A stretch of 56,106 nucleotides of DNA from an uncultured bacterium (GTDB lineage Bacteria; Verrucomicrobiota; Kiritimatiellia; RFP12; UBA1067). Of the stretch, positions 1 through 10,068 are shown in pieces. Below the pieces are notes generated by a model. It was not told the DNA's origin, ran no database searches, and worked only from the letters and a program-made list of their open reading frames with translations. The stretch lies in NCBI GenBank assembly GCA_902769585.1, contig CACXPT010000021.1:1-56106 (forward strand). Reading direction: 5' to 3'. Numbering within the stretch: the first letter of the stretch is position 1; every line of letters begins with the position of its first letter. Both the position numbers and the translations under genes were made by a program.

Positions 1-640
1 CCATGCGCGTGAAGCCGAGGCGGCACGGGGGCAGGACGGGCGTGAGGATCGGGTTGCGGTTGCCGCAGCGGCTCGGCAGGCGCCAGCGCTGCTCGAGGAA
101 CTGCGGATGGTCCACATAGAAGTGGTCGTCGACGTAGTCGTACTCGGCTGACGCCCGCTGCAGCGGCGCGAAGTGCGGACCGCAGTTGTCGTTCGTGAGG
201 AGCGCCTTGCAGCCGATGCTGCGGAGGAACGCCTTCATGCGCGCGACCATCTTCGCCTCCATCTCGCCCATGAAGAGCGCGAACGCGGCGTTGTACGTGC
301 CCTTGGGGACGTTGTCGGGATCGGCGTCAGGATAGAACGACGGATCGGCGGCGCGCTTCGCGAGCACCCACTTCCGCCAGGCTTCGCGCACGCGCGCGTC
401 CTTCGCGGTCTCGCGTCCCCAGCCCATGAAGAGTCCGCCCTCGTTGATGAGGGAGATGAGCGAGAGCGCCGGCTCGTCCTTGTACGCGCGGCCCGTGTAC
501 GGGTTCACGTGGTTGAGGAAGTTCCGCGAGTAGGCGCACCAGTTCTCGAACGCGGGGTCGTAGAGCGCGCAGAGCGCCTTGAAGAGCTGCATGTCCACGA
601 GGCCGTCGCGGTCCACGCCGATGTGCCGCCACGGCCGTCG
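1..640 (-). CDS. Glycosidase-like protein, 3' part in shifted frame (partial)
   Basis: From about position 631 down to the window edge a second minus-strand frame is open and gives convincing protein, starting WRHIGVDRDGLVDMQ and running through NEGGLFMGWG. It continues the gene starting at 1629 but lies in another frame. The SLINEGG stretch resembles the acid/base Asn-Glu motif of clan A TIM-barrel glycosidases (inference). The stop codon is outside the window. The break near 635 looks like a deletion, because related proteins, as I recall them, carry about 30 more residues between the two parts. It is either a decayed gene or an assembly error. Substrate unknown. Confidence 0.6.
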
Positions 641-1629
641 GCGCTGCCATTCACCGTGCCGCTGTCGTGGTGGTGGAAGCGGATCGCGTTGTATCCGAGG
701 CGCTTGAAGCGCGTGACCATCATCTCGGCCTCGTCGTGGCTGGGAAAGTTCGCAGTGCCGCAGAGGTTCACGCCGTATAGGCGCACGGGCTTGCCGGGAC
801 GCCCCTCGAACTCGAAGTGGCTGCCCACGTTCTTCATCCAGCCGTACTTGCCGGACGGCGCATCGGTGAAGCCCATGCACGAGAAGTCGAGCGCGCTCCC
901 GGCCTCGATCTCCTTGCGGTAGGTGAGCGGGATCCAGTCCGCGCCGCGCGCGATGACCGTCGGCTCGATGGACTTCGCCACGAGCGGCTCGTCTGCGGAG
1001 ACGGTGAACGCGTACGTCTGCGTCTCGCCCTTCTTCCACGTCTTCTGCCCGAGCGTGCCGAGGCGGAGCGAGTACGTCTCGCCCCAGCGCCAGTTGTCCT
1101 GGATGGCGATTCCCTGCTCGCGGTCGGCGACGAACGTCAGCGTGCGCCCGGTCGCGCCGAACGCCACGGAGATTTCCGTCCCCTTCCCGCCCATCACGTG
1201 GATGCCGTCGTTCGCGGGCCGGCTGAACGTGCCCTGCCGCCCCGGCATCTTCCACGTCTTGCCCGTCACCTCCGCACTGGGCTGCGTGAACGAGCAGGCG
1301 AGGACCACGAGCTTCGTGTCCTCGACTGGCGTGAACGAGTAGGCGATCTTCACCTTGCCATCCGGCAGCTGTTCGAGGCGCGCCTCGGCCTTGATGAGCA
1401 CGTTCGTGCCGCTCGCCAGCGAAAACGGCGCAACGCCGGGTTTCTTGATCTCCCAGCCGCCCTTGGACGAGAGTCCGAGCCAGCCCGGCAGTGCCACGAG
1501 CGAGCGGAAGACATGCTCATTACCTTCCCCGAAGCGGATGTCTCCCGCCGGAGCGAGCGTCACGTCAAGGGAAAGCGCGCTGGCCGCCGCCAGGATAGCG
1601 GCAAGCATGAAAGAGTATCGGATGTTCAT
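505..1629 (-). CDS. Secreted glycosidase-like protein, 5' part (frameshifted)
   Basis: The N-terminus MNIRYSFMLAAILAAASA is a signal peptide. About 300 residues of beta-rich sequence follow, then the start of a TIM barrel (GYNAIRFHHHDSGTVNGSADG), as in cellulase-like glycosidases. After about residue 332 (near 635) the frame becomes an arginine/serine/threonine-rich shadow that stops at 505, while the true protein continues in another frame to the window edge. An AAAGGA ribosome site precedes the ATG at 1629. The gene starts 26 bases after the rhamnosidase stop, so the two are probably one operon for plant or mucin glycan breakdown. Exact family and substrate are not recognised. Confidence 0.65.
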   Translation of the reverse strand: MNIRYSFMLAAILAAASALSLDVTLAPAGDIRFGEGNEHVFRSLVALPGWLGLSSKGGWEIKKPGVAPFSLASGTNVLIKAEARLEQLPDGKVKIAYSFTPVEDTKLVVLACSFTQPSAEVTGKTWKMPGRQGTFSRPANDGIHVMGGKGTEISVAFGATGRTLTFVADREQGIAIQDNWRWGETYSLRLGTLGQKTWKKGETQTYAFTVSADEPLVAKSIEPTVIARGADWIPLTYRKEIEAGSALDFSCMGFTDAPSGKYGWMKNVGSHFEFEGRPGKPVRLYGVNLCGTANFPSHDEAEMMVTRFKRLGYNAIRFHHHDSGTVNGSADGRGGTSAWTATASWTCSSSRRSARSTTPRSRTGAPTRGTSSTT

Positions 1630-1655
1630 TGTGCGTCCTTTTAGTTGGTAGATGG

Positions 1656-4600
1656 TTATTTGGTGACTTGGAACGTATAGGCGCCGGAGCCGACACGGCG
1701 GTCATCCTGGCCAGGCAGGCGCACGACCGCCGTCGTGTTCGGCGGCACCGTCACATCGACCGTCACGTTCTTTCCGTCGCGCTTCCAAGCGCTGACGATC
1801 TCGCCGTATGGGCCGTTGACGGAAGCGCGCACCCACGTCAGCTCGTCGATGATCTGCGGCGCGATCACGATTTCCTTGAAACCGCGCGCCTTCACCACCG
1901 GCACGGCGCTCGTTGAGGATTCGGTCTCCGGCAGCTGGATGCCCGCGAGGTACTGGTACGCCCAGCCCATGAAGTCGCCGAACATGATGTGGTTGCGACT
2001 CGAGCCGTTGTTCCAGTCCTCCCAGAGCGTGGTGCCGCCCTTCTGGATCCACTCCACCATCGAGGGCTTCGTGGGATTGACGAGCATCTTGAACGCGAGG
2101 TCGGTGCGGCCGATGCGCGAGAGCGCGCGGAACACGTGCTTCGTGCCGAGCAGGCCCATGTTCACGTGGCAGTCCATGCTCTCCACGCTCGCGACGAGCT
2201 TCGCGGCCGTGGCGGCGCGCTCGGACTCCTCGACCACGCCGTACGCGATCGGGAACGCCTGCGCCGTCTGCCCGCCGTTGTCGTACACGCCGTCACCCTT
2301 GTAGAACTTCTTGTTGATCCCGGCGCGCGTGCGCGCGGCGGCCGCGGCGTAGGCCGCGGACTCCGCGGCGAGGCCCTTGACGGCGGCGATCTCGGACGCG
2401 ATTCTCTGCGCCTGATAGTAGTAGCAGGAGCTCGTCAGCTCCGTGGAGGGAAAGTACTTGCGGTCGACGGGAACCCAGTCGCCGAGGCCGTGCTTCACGA
2501 GGCCGTCGCCGTCCGCGCGCGTCGCCGTGTAGGCGAGGTAGCGCTTTAGCGTGGGATAGATGGCGTCGAGCACGCGGCGGTCGTCGCGGTAGGTCCAGAG
2601 CGTCCACGCGATCACTGGCAGCGCGCTGTCCCATGCGGGGCCGTTGCCCCACTGGAAACCCCAGCCTGACGTGGGCACGATGCAGCAGATGTCGCCGTTC
2701 GCAAGCTGCGTGTCGCAGATGTCGCGCAGCCACTTCTCGTAGGCGGCCGTGTTCTCGAAGCAGTACTGCGCGAGCTCGGAGGCGATCGACGCGTCACCCG
2801 TCCAGCCGTTCTTCTCGCGGTGCGGGCAGTCCGTGGGATAGCCGTCGGCGAAGTTCGAGCGGTAGGCTCGGTCGCCCATCCGCATGAGCGTGTTGAACGT
2901 CTCGTCCGAGCAGGCGAAGGAACCGATCGTGGAGAACGCGGTGTGCACGATGCACGCCGTCACGTCCTCCACGGCCGGCGCCCGGCGAAGCCCCTTGATG
3001 AGGACGTACTGGAAGCCGTTGTAGGTGAAGCGGGGCTCGTACACCTCGCCGTCGCGTCCGGAGCAGATGTAGCGGTCCGTCTGGAACGCGGCGTCCTGCG
3101 CGCAGACGCGCTGCGAGGCGGGATAGCGGAAGTGGCAGTCGATCGCGCGGCGCTCCTGGCCTTCCGGCGTCTTGTCGTGCAGGCCGTCGCGCACGGATTC
3201 CGCGGCGGGCGTGCCGTCCTCGTTCGCGCGCTCGTCGTAGCGAATCGACACCACGTCGCCCTTCTGCTGCCCGCGCAGCGTGAGGCGCATCCAGCCGGCC
3301 ATGTTCTCGGGGAACGTCACCATGTACGCGCCGCCGCCGAGATCCTTGACGGAACGTGGCTTGAGCGTGCGCATCACCTCTGCGCCGGGGCAGTTCTCGG
3401 CCGTGAGCGCGCCCTTCGGACCCGGCACCTCGACCGCGCGCACCACGCGGCCTTCGAGATCGGGCATCGACGGGTCGTGTCCGCCGATCACCTCGCCCTC
3501 TCGGATGCAATCGTAGCCCACGGGGCTGACCACCTGACGCCACGAACTGTCGGTCGACACGGTCTCGCGCGTGCCGTCAGCGTACGTGATCTCGAGCTGC
3601 GCGATCGCGCGCGGGAAGTCGCGCCACGGCGCCACGTCGAAGTTCCACGTGGCGATGGAGCGCACGTCGTACCAGCCGTGGCCCACGAGGAGGCGCAGCG
3701 TGTTCGCGCCAGGCTTAAGGTCGCCGTCAAGGCTGTAGGTGGAGTAGAGGACGTGGTGGTCGAACATCGTGGGCGAGGGGTCGAGCACCTTCGTGCCGAT
3801 CTTCGCGCCGTTGAGGGACGCCTCGTAGAAGCCCATGCCCGTCACGTGGAGGACGGCTGAGGCGACGGGCTTCGACACGGCGAAGGTCTTCTCGAACGCG
3901 GGTGAGGCGTTCTCGCAGCGCGTGACGAGACCCTTCGCGAAAGCGGGCTCCTTCGCCGCGCCGAGCGCGGTCACGGCGCCGTCGGGCGAGGTCCAGGTGG
4001 CGTCCGTGCCGAACGACTTCCCGCCGGGCAGGTTGAAGCGCGCGAGGAACGCGTAGGGTTCCTTCACGGACGGGTTGAAGTTGTCGGGCACGATCTCGAC
4101 CTCGATCGTGTTCTCGCCCGCCACGAGCCACGGCGTGATGTCGCGGAAACGCAGGTAGCGCCAGTTGTGGATGTGACCGCTGTGAAGATGGCACGACTTG
4201 CCGTTCACGCGCACGACGTGCTGCGGCACGGCGGCATGCACCATCTCCACGTACTCGCCCGGCTTCGCGCCGGCGAACGTGAACTTGTACTGGAGCGTAA
4301 CCTTGCCCTTCTTGCCCTTCGGTGCCGTGATCCACTGCGCGCCGGCGAGATCGACGTCGGGACGCGTCTCGGGCGCAGGACCGATCCACTTCGCCTTCCA
4401 GCTGTCGGACGGCATAATGCCGGTAACCCACTGGCCGGGCAAGCTCCAGTCGGACGCAGTGTCCTTCCCGTCCCACGTGCGCACCTTCCACCAGATGCGC
4501 CGCGACGAGGCGAGCGGCTTGCCGGCGTATGCGACGTCGATCGCCTGCGCGCCCGGCACCTTCCCGGAATCCCACAGGTCGCCATCGTCGGCCGCCAGCT

Positions 4601-4814
4601 TCTCGCGCGAGGTCGACACCAGCACGCGGTATGCGGACTGCATCACGTCCATCGCTCCATGCTTCGCCGCCATCTTCCAGCCGAAGCGAGGCGTCGCCGC
4701 ATCCACGCCGCACGGGTCCGAGAGCCGTTCAACGGTAAGCGCGTATGGCGCAGCACCAAACGCCGCGATGGCTCCGCATGCTAACGCGCACCCGAAAATG
4801 ATTCTTCTTTTCAT
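1656..4814 (-). CDS. Alpha-L-rhamnosidase, GH78
   Basis: A secreted inverting glycosidase that removes terminal alpha-L-rhamnose from polysaccharides or glycosides. The 1052-residue product begins with a signal peptide (MKRRIIFGCALACGAIAAFG). Fibronectin-like and Bac_rhamnosid_N-type domains follow (GMGFYEASLNGAKIG), then an (alpha/alpha)6 barrel. The barrel holds the family motif DCPHREKNGWTGD near residue 660, with the expected general-acid Glu, and GGTTLWEDW near residue 925, with the expected base Glu. A C-terminal beta domain closes the protein. The frame is open to 4958, but ATG 4814 is chosen because it gives the signal peptide and has AGGAG upstream. It leads an operon with the broken glycosidase gene downstream. 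Confidence 0.93.
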   Translation of the reverse strand: MKRRIIFGCALACGAIAAFGAAPYALTVERLSDPCGVDAATPRFGWKMAAKHGAMDVMQSAYRVLVSTSREKLAADDGDLWDSGKVPGAQAIDVAYAGKPLASSRRIWWKVRTWDGKDTASDWSLPGQWVTGIMPSDSWKAKWIGPAPETRPDVDLAGAQWITAPKGKKGKVTLQYKFTFAGAKPGEYVEMVHAAVPQHVVRVNGKSCHLHSGHIHNWRYLRFRDITPWLVAGENTIEVEIVPDNFNPSVKEPYAFLARFNLPGGKSFGTDATWTSPDGAVTALGAAKEPAFAKGLVTRCENASPAFEKTFAVSKPVASAVLHVTGMGFYEASLNGAKIGTKVLDPSPTMFDHHVLYSTYSLDGDLKPGANTLRLLVGHGWYDVRSIATWNFDVAPWRDFPRAIAQLEITYADGTRETVSTDSSWRQVVSPVGYDCIREGEVIGGHDPSMPDLEGRVVRAVEVPGPKGALTAENCPGAEVMRTLKPRSVKDLGGGAYMVTFPENMAGWMRLTLRGQQKGDVVSIRYDERANEDGTPAAESVRDGLHDKTPEGQERRAIDCHFRYPASQRVCAQDAAFQTDRYICSGRDGEVYEPRFTYNGFQYVLIKGLRRAPAVEDVTACIVHTAFSTIGSFACSDETFNTLMRMGDRAYRSNFADGYPTDCPHREKNGWTGDASIASELAQYCFENTAAYEKWLRDICDTQLANGDICCIVPTSGWGFQWGNGPAWDSALPVIAWTLWTYRDDRRVLDAIYPTLKRYLAYTATRADGDGLVKHGLGDWVPVDRKYFPSTELTSSCYYYQAQRIASEIAAVKGLAAESAAYAAAAARTRAGINKKFYKGDGVYDNGGQTAQAFPIAYGVVEESERAATAAKLVASVESMDCHVNMGLLGTKHVFRALSRIGRTDLAFKMLVNPTKPSMVEWIQKGGTTLWEDWNNGSSRNHIMFGDFMGWAYQYLAGIQLPETESSTSAVPVVKARGFKEIVIAPQIIDELTWVRASVNGPYGEIVSAWKRDGKNVTVDVTVPPNTTAVVRLPGQDDRRVGSGAYTFQVTK

Positions 4815-4853
4815 GAACTCTCCTGATACGATTCCTTTGCCTGTGCAGCAACT

Positions 4854-4862
4854 ATTATAGCA
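4854..4862 (-). promoter_or_regulatory. Extended -10 promoter of the rhamnosidase gene
   Basis: On the minus strand the sequence reads TGCTATAAT, a perfect extended -10. No clear -35 is seen. It lies about 40 bases before the ATG at 4814, leaving a leader of about 33 bases with AGGAG. Confidence 0.6.
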
Positions 4863-4890
4863 TACGCCGAGATGGCGGCGAATGAAACCC

Positions 4891-4919
4891 TTTACCAGAC
4901 TGAAAGGATACGATATACT
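4891..4919 (+). promoter_or_regulatory. Promoter of the prolyl isomerase gene
   Basis: TTTACC, a 17-base spacer and TATACT form a good sigma-70 type promoter. The leader to the ATG at 4946 is about 20 bases and contains GGAG. It is divergent from the rhamnosidase promoter. Confidence 0.6.
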
Positions 4920-4945
4920 AACGGAAAACAAACGGAGACTTAGGA

Positions 4946-5848
4946 ATGAAGCAGGCATTCGTGAACGGCGAACCCATCAGCCAAGAGGCCGTCCAGTTCG
5001 AGCTGGACAGGCTCGTGAAGTTCTACGCGACGCACGGCATGAGCCAGGCAGAGATCAAGAGCAACCTCGAAAAGCTAGTGGAGAAGGCGCAGGAGCAGGC
5101 GATTGGCGCCAAGCTGCTGCTGGCGCGCGCCGAGCAGCTCGACATCCCGGTGCCGGATGCCGCCATCGACGCGCAGGTCGAGCAGGTGATCCGCCAGGTC
5201 GGCGGACGCGAGAACTTCGTCAAGGCGCTGGCCGCGCAGAAGCTTTCGGAGGACACATTCCGCAAGGAGCTGGCGAAAGGCTGCCGCGTGGACATGCTCG
5301 TCCAGCAGGCGTGCAGCGGCGTGGCGGAGCCTACCGAGCAGGAAGTGGCCGAATACTATGCCGCCCACCAGGCGGAATACGTGGCGCAGCCGCAGGTGCT
5401 CGCCCAGCACATCCTCGTCAAGACGGAGGGCCTGGACGCCGCCGACAAGGTGCAGGCGCTCGACAAGATCAAGGCCATCCGCGCGCGTATCGTCGCCGCA
5501 GGCGACGCCGGCGAGGTGGGCCAGGCGTTCTGCGCAGAGGCGCGCGAGAACTCCGACTGCCCCTCGGGCGCGCAGGGCGGCTCCCTCGGCTGGTTCGGTC
5601 CCGGCATGATGGTGCCCGAATTCGACAAGGCCGCCTTCGCGATGAAGTGCGGCGAGGTGAGCGACGTGATCGAGACCCAGTTCGGCTACCACATCATACT
5701 CAAGACGGACGAGAAGTCAGGCGGACCGCAAACGCTCGTGGACGTAGCAGACCAGATCCGCGACCTTCTGCGCCACGAAGCGCGCGGCCGGGCGATGGAC
5801 GCATTCGTGGCCGAGCTTCGCGAGAAGGCGAAGATCGAGTACAGGTAG
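4946..5848 (+). CDS. Parvulin-type peptidyl-prolyl cis-trans isomerase
   Basis: A foldase that isomerises Xaa-Pro bonds. The 300-residue protein has a helical N-terminal half of SurA/NifM type (about residues 1-140) and then one PpiC rotamase domain (about 148-255). The domain shows the family pattern QVLAQHILVKT, then GGSLGWFGPGMMVPEFDKAAF and TQFGYHIILKT. No signal peptide or membrane segment is visible, unlike SurA and PrsD/PpiD, so a cytoplasmic role like that of NifM or a trigger-type foldase is more likely. The gene is monocistronic with its own promoter. It ends 13 bases from the convergent ABC ATPase gene. Confidence 0.9.
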   Translation: MKQAFVNGEPISQEAVQFELDRLVKFYATHGMSQAEIKSNLEKLVEKAQEQAIGAKLLLARAEQLDIPVPDAAIDAQVEQVIRQVGGRENFVKALAAQKLSEDTFRKELAKGCRVDMLVQQACSGVAEPTEQEVAEYYAAHQAEYVAQPQVLAQHILVKTEGLDAADKVQALDKIKAIRARIVAAGDAGEVGQAFCAEARENSDCPSGAQGGSLGWFGPGMMVPEFDKAAFAMKCGEVSDVIETQFGYHIILKTDEKSGGPQTLVDVADQIRDLLRHEARGRAMDAFVAELREKAKIEYR

Positions 5849-5861
5849 GGGCAACGGGAGG

Positions 5862-6892
<1,031 letters not shown>

Positions 6893-6896
<4 letters not shown>

Positions 6897-7939
6897 CTGG
6901 CTATGAGTTCCTTGCGGTAGAGTGCGCGGACGGCGTCGCAGTCCTGGGTGTGCCCACTGCGGAACGACACTACCGTGCCCACGAAACGGTCCGGACCAGT
7001 AAGCGCGAGCGCTGCGAGGAGGTCGAGCGTGGCGCGATGCCACACCGGTTCCAAGAACTTCCTTTTGCCGTCTGGAAGGTCTAGCGGGAAGCGCGGCTCG
7101 CAGTACCAGCGGCGCCCGTGGATAAGGATGTTCTTCTTGTTGTACCCGAGGTTGCGCGTGTCGGCGAACAACCAGCCAAACGCCCATGCGAGCTGGTACT
7201 GCCGATGCGTCGCGTTCGTGCGCGCGTATGCGCCGTAGGCGAACGTCTCGGGCGTGACGTCGAACACGACGCGCTGGTCGCCGATGACAGTCCGCCAGTT
7301 GATCGCCACGTCCAGCCGAAGACGATGCGAGCCGTCGTCGGGGATGAAGAGCAGGAAGTCGCCTCTCGTTCCCGCGAACGCAAGCGGCTCCTTCACCGTT
7401 ACGTAAGTAGCCTTCTCGGCGGTATCGACTATACCTGCTTTTCGTACGGCCTCGACCATCGGGCTGGACGAGTCGTCGAACAGCGGCGGATCGCCGCTGT
7501 TCGTCTCGAGCACCACGTTGTCAAGCCCAAGGCCGGCCTTCAGCGCGACGATGTGCTCCACCATGCGAAGATAGTTGTGCGGCGAACCGCTGCGCAGCAC
7601 CAGATTACGTGCGGACGTCCAGAGGTTCGCGATATCGACAAGCGTGTCCAGCTGCTCGGGCTGATCTGTGCGACGGATCCACCAGCCGGGGCGCGTTGAC
7701 GGCGCGAACGTTATCGTACGCCGTTCGTTGCCCCGGAAAGTCCCCACGCCCTCGACGGTCGCGCGCCCGGCGAGGGTGGTGCGGAAATCGCTCCAGCCGC
7801 TGGCGTCCGCAAGGCGGACATCATCCACCGGTTGGGCGGCGAAGCGCGCGTATGCCGCGTCGAACGCTTCCTGAGTCCCCTTCACGACCCGCGGGGCGGG
7901 ATAGGTGAACGTCTCGGCCACGGCAATTATTTCTTCCAC
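6893..7939 (-). CDS. lpxC: LpxC-like UDP-3-O-acyl-GlcNAc deacetylase (divergent)
   Basis: LpxC removes the N-acetyl group from UDP-3-O-acyl-GlcNAc, the committed zinc-dependent step of lipid A synthesis. Family signs are [13 protein letters not shown] (about residue 55), then [20 protein letters not shown] with the first zinc His, [16 protein letters not shown], and near the end [15 protein letters not shown] and SGHTQDC. Odd points: an extra N-terminal segment of about 50 residues, TFRG in place of the usual LHSG, and an H-x4-D spacing where canonical LpxC has H-x3-D. The start is GTG 7939, overlapping the upstream gene by 13 bases; GTG 7921 is an alternative. Whether it is the main LpxC or a paralogue cannot be told here. 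Confidence 0.78.
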
Positions 7940-8685
7940 TTCTTGTCGTCAGGATTGTCGAGAACCTGTTGAATTAAAGGCGTAACGACCGGCTCAAACC
8001 CATGCGAACGTAGAGTGTCCGCCACCTCGGATATCCACACTCCCATGCCACCGTCCTTGTCGTACCGTCCCATGCGGAACAGACACTTCGTCCCATCGGG
8101 CGAAAGTCCGATGACTGCCGGGTAGTTCACAAGATCCATGTATGTGCGTTCGGGTTGTCCGTTCGCCATCGCCTGCTTGTTCGCCTTTTCGTCGAGGCCG
8201 AAGTTCTGGACGAGCTTGACTTCTGCCGCCTTAAGGCCCTTGACGTCAATTTTTTTAGGTTTCTCCTTCCCCTTCATCTGCTCCGCCTTGAGCTTGAGTT
8301 TCAGAAGCACAACGTTCTCCTTCGCAAGCTCCTTGAAGAGTTTATTCGTTAGAACCTTCTTTTCAAGGAATTCAGACACAGGATTTGCCGGGGTTTGGTC
8401 TACCAAGATGAACATCAGTATCGGCTGGTTAGCAGCTTCTGCCACTTGAAGTGCCTTATCGGCCTTTCTGTAGCCTCTCGGGTCCTTTGCCTTCCGCGCC
8501 TTCAGCTGGGCCTGAGTGGGGCCTTCATCAGCCGGAGCCTCGGCCGCAGGCTTGTCTTTCGCTGGGGCAGCAGACTCTGCCGCCTTTTCCTTTGCGGGAG
8601 CCTTTTCAGGGGCCGCCGTGAGTACCGTCGGCAGGAGTGTCATTGCCGCTGCCAGCACGAGCGTTGCGTTGATTGCAGTTTTCAT
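7927..8685 (-). CDS. Exported thioredoxin-fold-like protein without CXXC
   Basis: The 252-residue protein has a signal peptide (MKTAINATLVLAAAMTLLPTVLTAA), then a linker of about 40 residues rich in Ala, Lys and Pro (KAPAKEKAAESAAPAKDKPA). The C-terminal domain resembles a Thioredoxin_7-like fold (QPILMFILVDQT, then VLTNKLFKELAKENVVLLKL and YPAVIGLSPDG). The position where thioredoxins carry CXXC has no cysteines, so redox activity is unlikely. It starts one base after the MurC-like stop and overlaps the LpxC-like start, so it is part of the envelope operon. Function unknown; a periplasmic scaffold or binding role is possible. Confidence 0.65.
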   Translation of the reverse strand: MKTAINATLVLAAAMTLLPTVLTAAPEKAPAKEKAAESAAPAKDKPAAEAPADEGPTQAQLKARKAKDPRGYRKADKALQVAEAANQPILMFILVDQTPANPVSEFLEKKVLTNKLFKELAKENVVLLKLKLKAEQMKGKEKPKKIDVKGLKAAEVKLVQNFGLDEKANKQAMANGQPERTYMDLVNYPAVIGLSPDGTKCLFRMGRYDKDGGMGVWISEVADTLRSHGFEPVVTPLIQQVLDNPDDKKWKK

Positions 8686-8686
8686 A

Positions 8687-10066
8687 TCATTCTTTCCCTT
8701 GCTGTATGAGTCGCCGCGCGAGGACGGGAAGCCCCGGATCCCGCGCGCCGGCCGTAACGATTGCGCCGACCGCCGGCGCGTGCGTGCGGAGAACGGTCTC
8801 CGCCTCCTTCAAGTCGCTTGCGAGCACTACCTTCCCCTTCGCGTCTGCCAACAGCGCCGCGAGCGCGTCGGAGTTGACTGAGCGGTCAGCGGTCCCGCCG
8901 GCGTCGTAGACCGGCGGCAGGACAAGCAAGTCCTGCGGACGCAGGGTCTCGCGGAACATCGCCGCGAGCGCGTCCAGCATCTTCCTGAGCGGCGCGTATC
9001 CGTGCGGGCGCCAGACGACGGCGACGCCCTGCAGATATGCGGCTTGGAGAGTGGTGAGCATCGCGTGAAGCTTCTCTGGGTTGTGCGCGTAGTCGTCGAA
9101 GACGGCGACCTGCCGGTCGCCGCACTGGACGTAACCGACGCGCTGCAAGCGGCGCTCCACACCTGGGAACGTGGCCAACGCATCGCCGAGCCGCTCGCGC
9201 GGCGCGCCTAGGGCGTCCGCCATGCGGAGTGCAAGCAGGGCGTTCGCGCGGTTGTGCGCGCCAGGCAACGGACATCGCGCAGCAATGCCCTTAAGGTCAT
9301 TAAGGTCATTAGGGTCATTAAGGTCGTTAAGGCTGTTAGGGTCGTTAACATCCTTAATCTCCTTACCGACCTTAAACTCCTTACCGACCTTAAACTCCTT
9401 AAAAATGGCGCGGCCGTCGATGACGGGGCCGGGGACATCGCGGACGAAGGCGTCGAAGACCTCGTCCATTTCCTCTTTCGAGTAGTGGTCTGCGGAAGCG
9501 TTAGTCACTATGGCCGCGTACGGACGAAACGCCGTAAGCGACTTGTCGCTCTCGTCCACCTCGGCCACAGCCCATTCGCCGCCGCCACGCCTCACGGAGC
9601 CGACGCGAGTCCCGTCAGCATCCCAGCCGACTATCTGCGCGCCGTTGACGACAAGAGGATCAAAACCGCACTCCGCAAGCATATGCCCGAGCATTGCGGT
9701 AACGGTGGACTTGCCGCACGTTCCAGCCACGGCCACGAGCTTGCGATCGGACAGAAGTTCGGCGAGTGCCGCCGCGCGATGGGCTACAGGGATGCCGCGC
9801 GCACGCGCCGCAAGGAGATCCGGGTTCGTCTCCTCGATGGCGGTGGAAATCACCAGCCTGCCCGTAGCTTCTCCGACGCCGGATCCGTCGTCAGGGAAGA
9901 GGCGCACGCCCTGACTGGCCAGCGCAGAAAGGACCGGCGTGGGGGCACCGCCGCCGCGCAGCGAACGGTCGGCGCCCGACACGTTCCATCCGGCGTCGAG
10001 ATACGCCTGCGCGAGGGCGCTCATCCCGACGCCGCCGATACCGACCAGATGGACGCTTCCTGACAA
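8687..10066 (-). CDS. murC: UDP-N-acetylmuramate-alanine ligase-like protein (MurC family)
   Basis: MurC joins L-alanine to UDP-MurNAc using ATP in peptidoglycan synthesis. The 459-residue protein has the N-terminal Rossmann motif VHLVGIGGVGMSALA, the P-loop AGTCGKSTVTAML (usual form GTHGKTTT), LPGAHNRANALLAL, and the C-terminal ligase motif DDYAHNPEKLHAML. About 39 residues before GAHN are low-complexity (FKVGK, then LNDPNDLND repeats) encoded by a 9-base tandem repeat; this occurs where normal MurC has an ordered part of the central domain. The start is probably TTG 10066, two bases after the preceding stop. Mpl-type ligase activity is the alternative. Confidence 0.82.
   Translation of the reverse strand: MSGSVHLVGIGGVGMSALAQAYLDAGWNVSGADRSLRGGGAPTPVLSALASQGVRLFPDDGSGVGEATGRLVISTAIEETNPDLLAARARGIPVAHRAAALAELLSDRKLVAVAGTCGKSTVTAMLGHMLAECGFDPLVVNGAQIVGWDADGTRVGSVRRGGGEWAVAEVDESDKSLTAFRPYAAIVTNASADHYSKEEMDEVFDAFVRDVPGPVIDGRAIFKEFKVGKEFKVGKEIKDVNDPNSLNDLNDPNDLNDLKGIAARCPLPGAHNRANALLALRMADALGAPRERLGDALATFPGVERRLQRVGYVQCGDRQVAVFDDYAHNPEKLHAMLTTLQAAYLQGVAVVWRPHGYAPLRKMLDALAAMFRETLRPQDLLVLPPVYDAGGTADRSVNSDALAALLADAKGKVVLASDLKEAETVLRTHAPAVGAIVTAGARDPGLPVLARRLIQQGKE
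9291..9407 (-). repeat. 9-base tandem repeat array inside murC
   Basis: About 13 consecutive 9-base units each begin TTA on the plus strand: TTAAGGTCA twice, then TTAGGGTCA, TTAAGGTCG and decayed forms, ending with TTACCGACC/TTAAACTCC as an 18-base unit repeated twice. Because 9 is three codons the array stays in frame and encodes the LND/PND and FKVGKE stretch of the MurC-like protein. There are no spacers, so this is not a CRISPR array. Confidence 0.95.
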
Positions 10067-10068
10067 TG

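Noticed and set aside
4167..4860. Plus-strand long reading frames opposite the rhamnosidase
   Set aside because: Shadow frames in GC-rich DNA; the minus strand has full GH78 motifs.
9291..9407. Possible CRISPR-like array
   Set aside because: Units are only 9 bases with no spacers and lie in frame inside the MurC-like gene.
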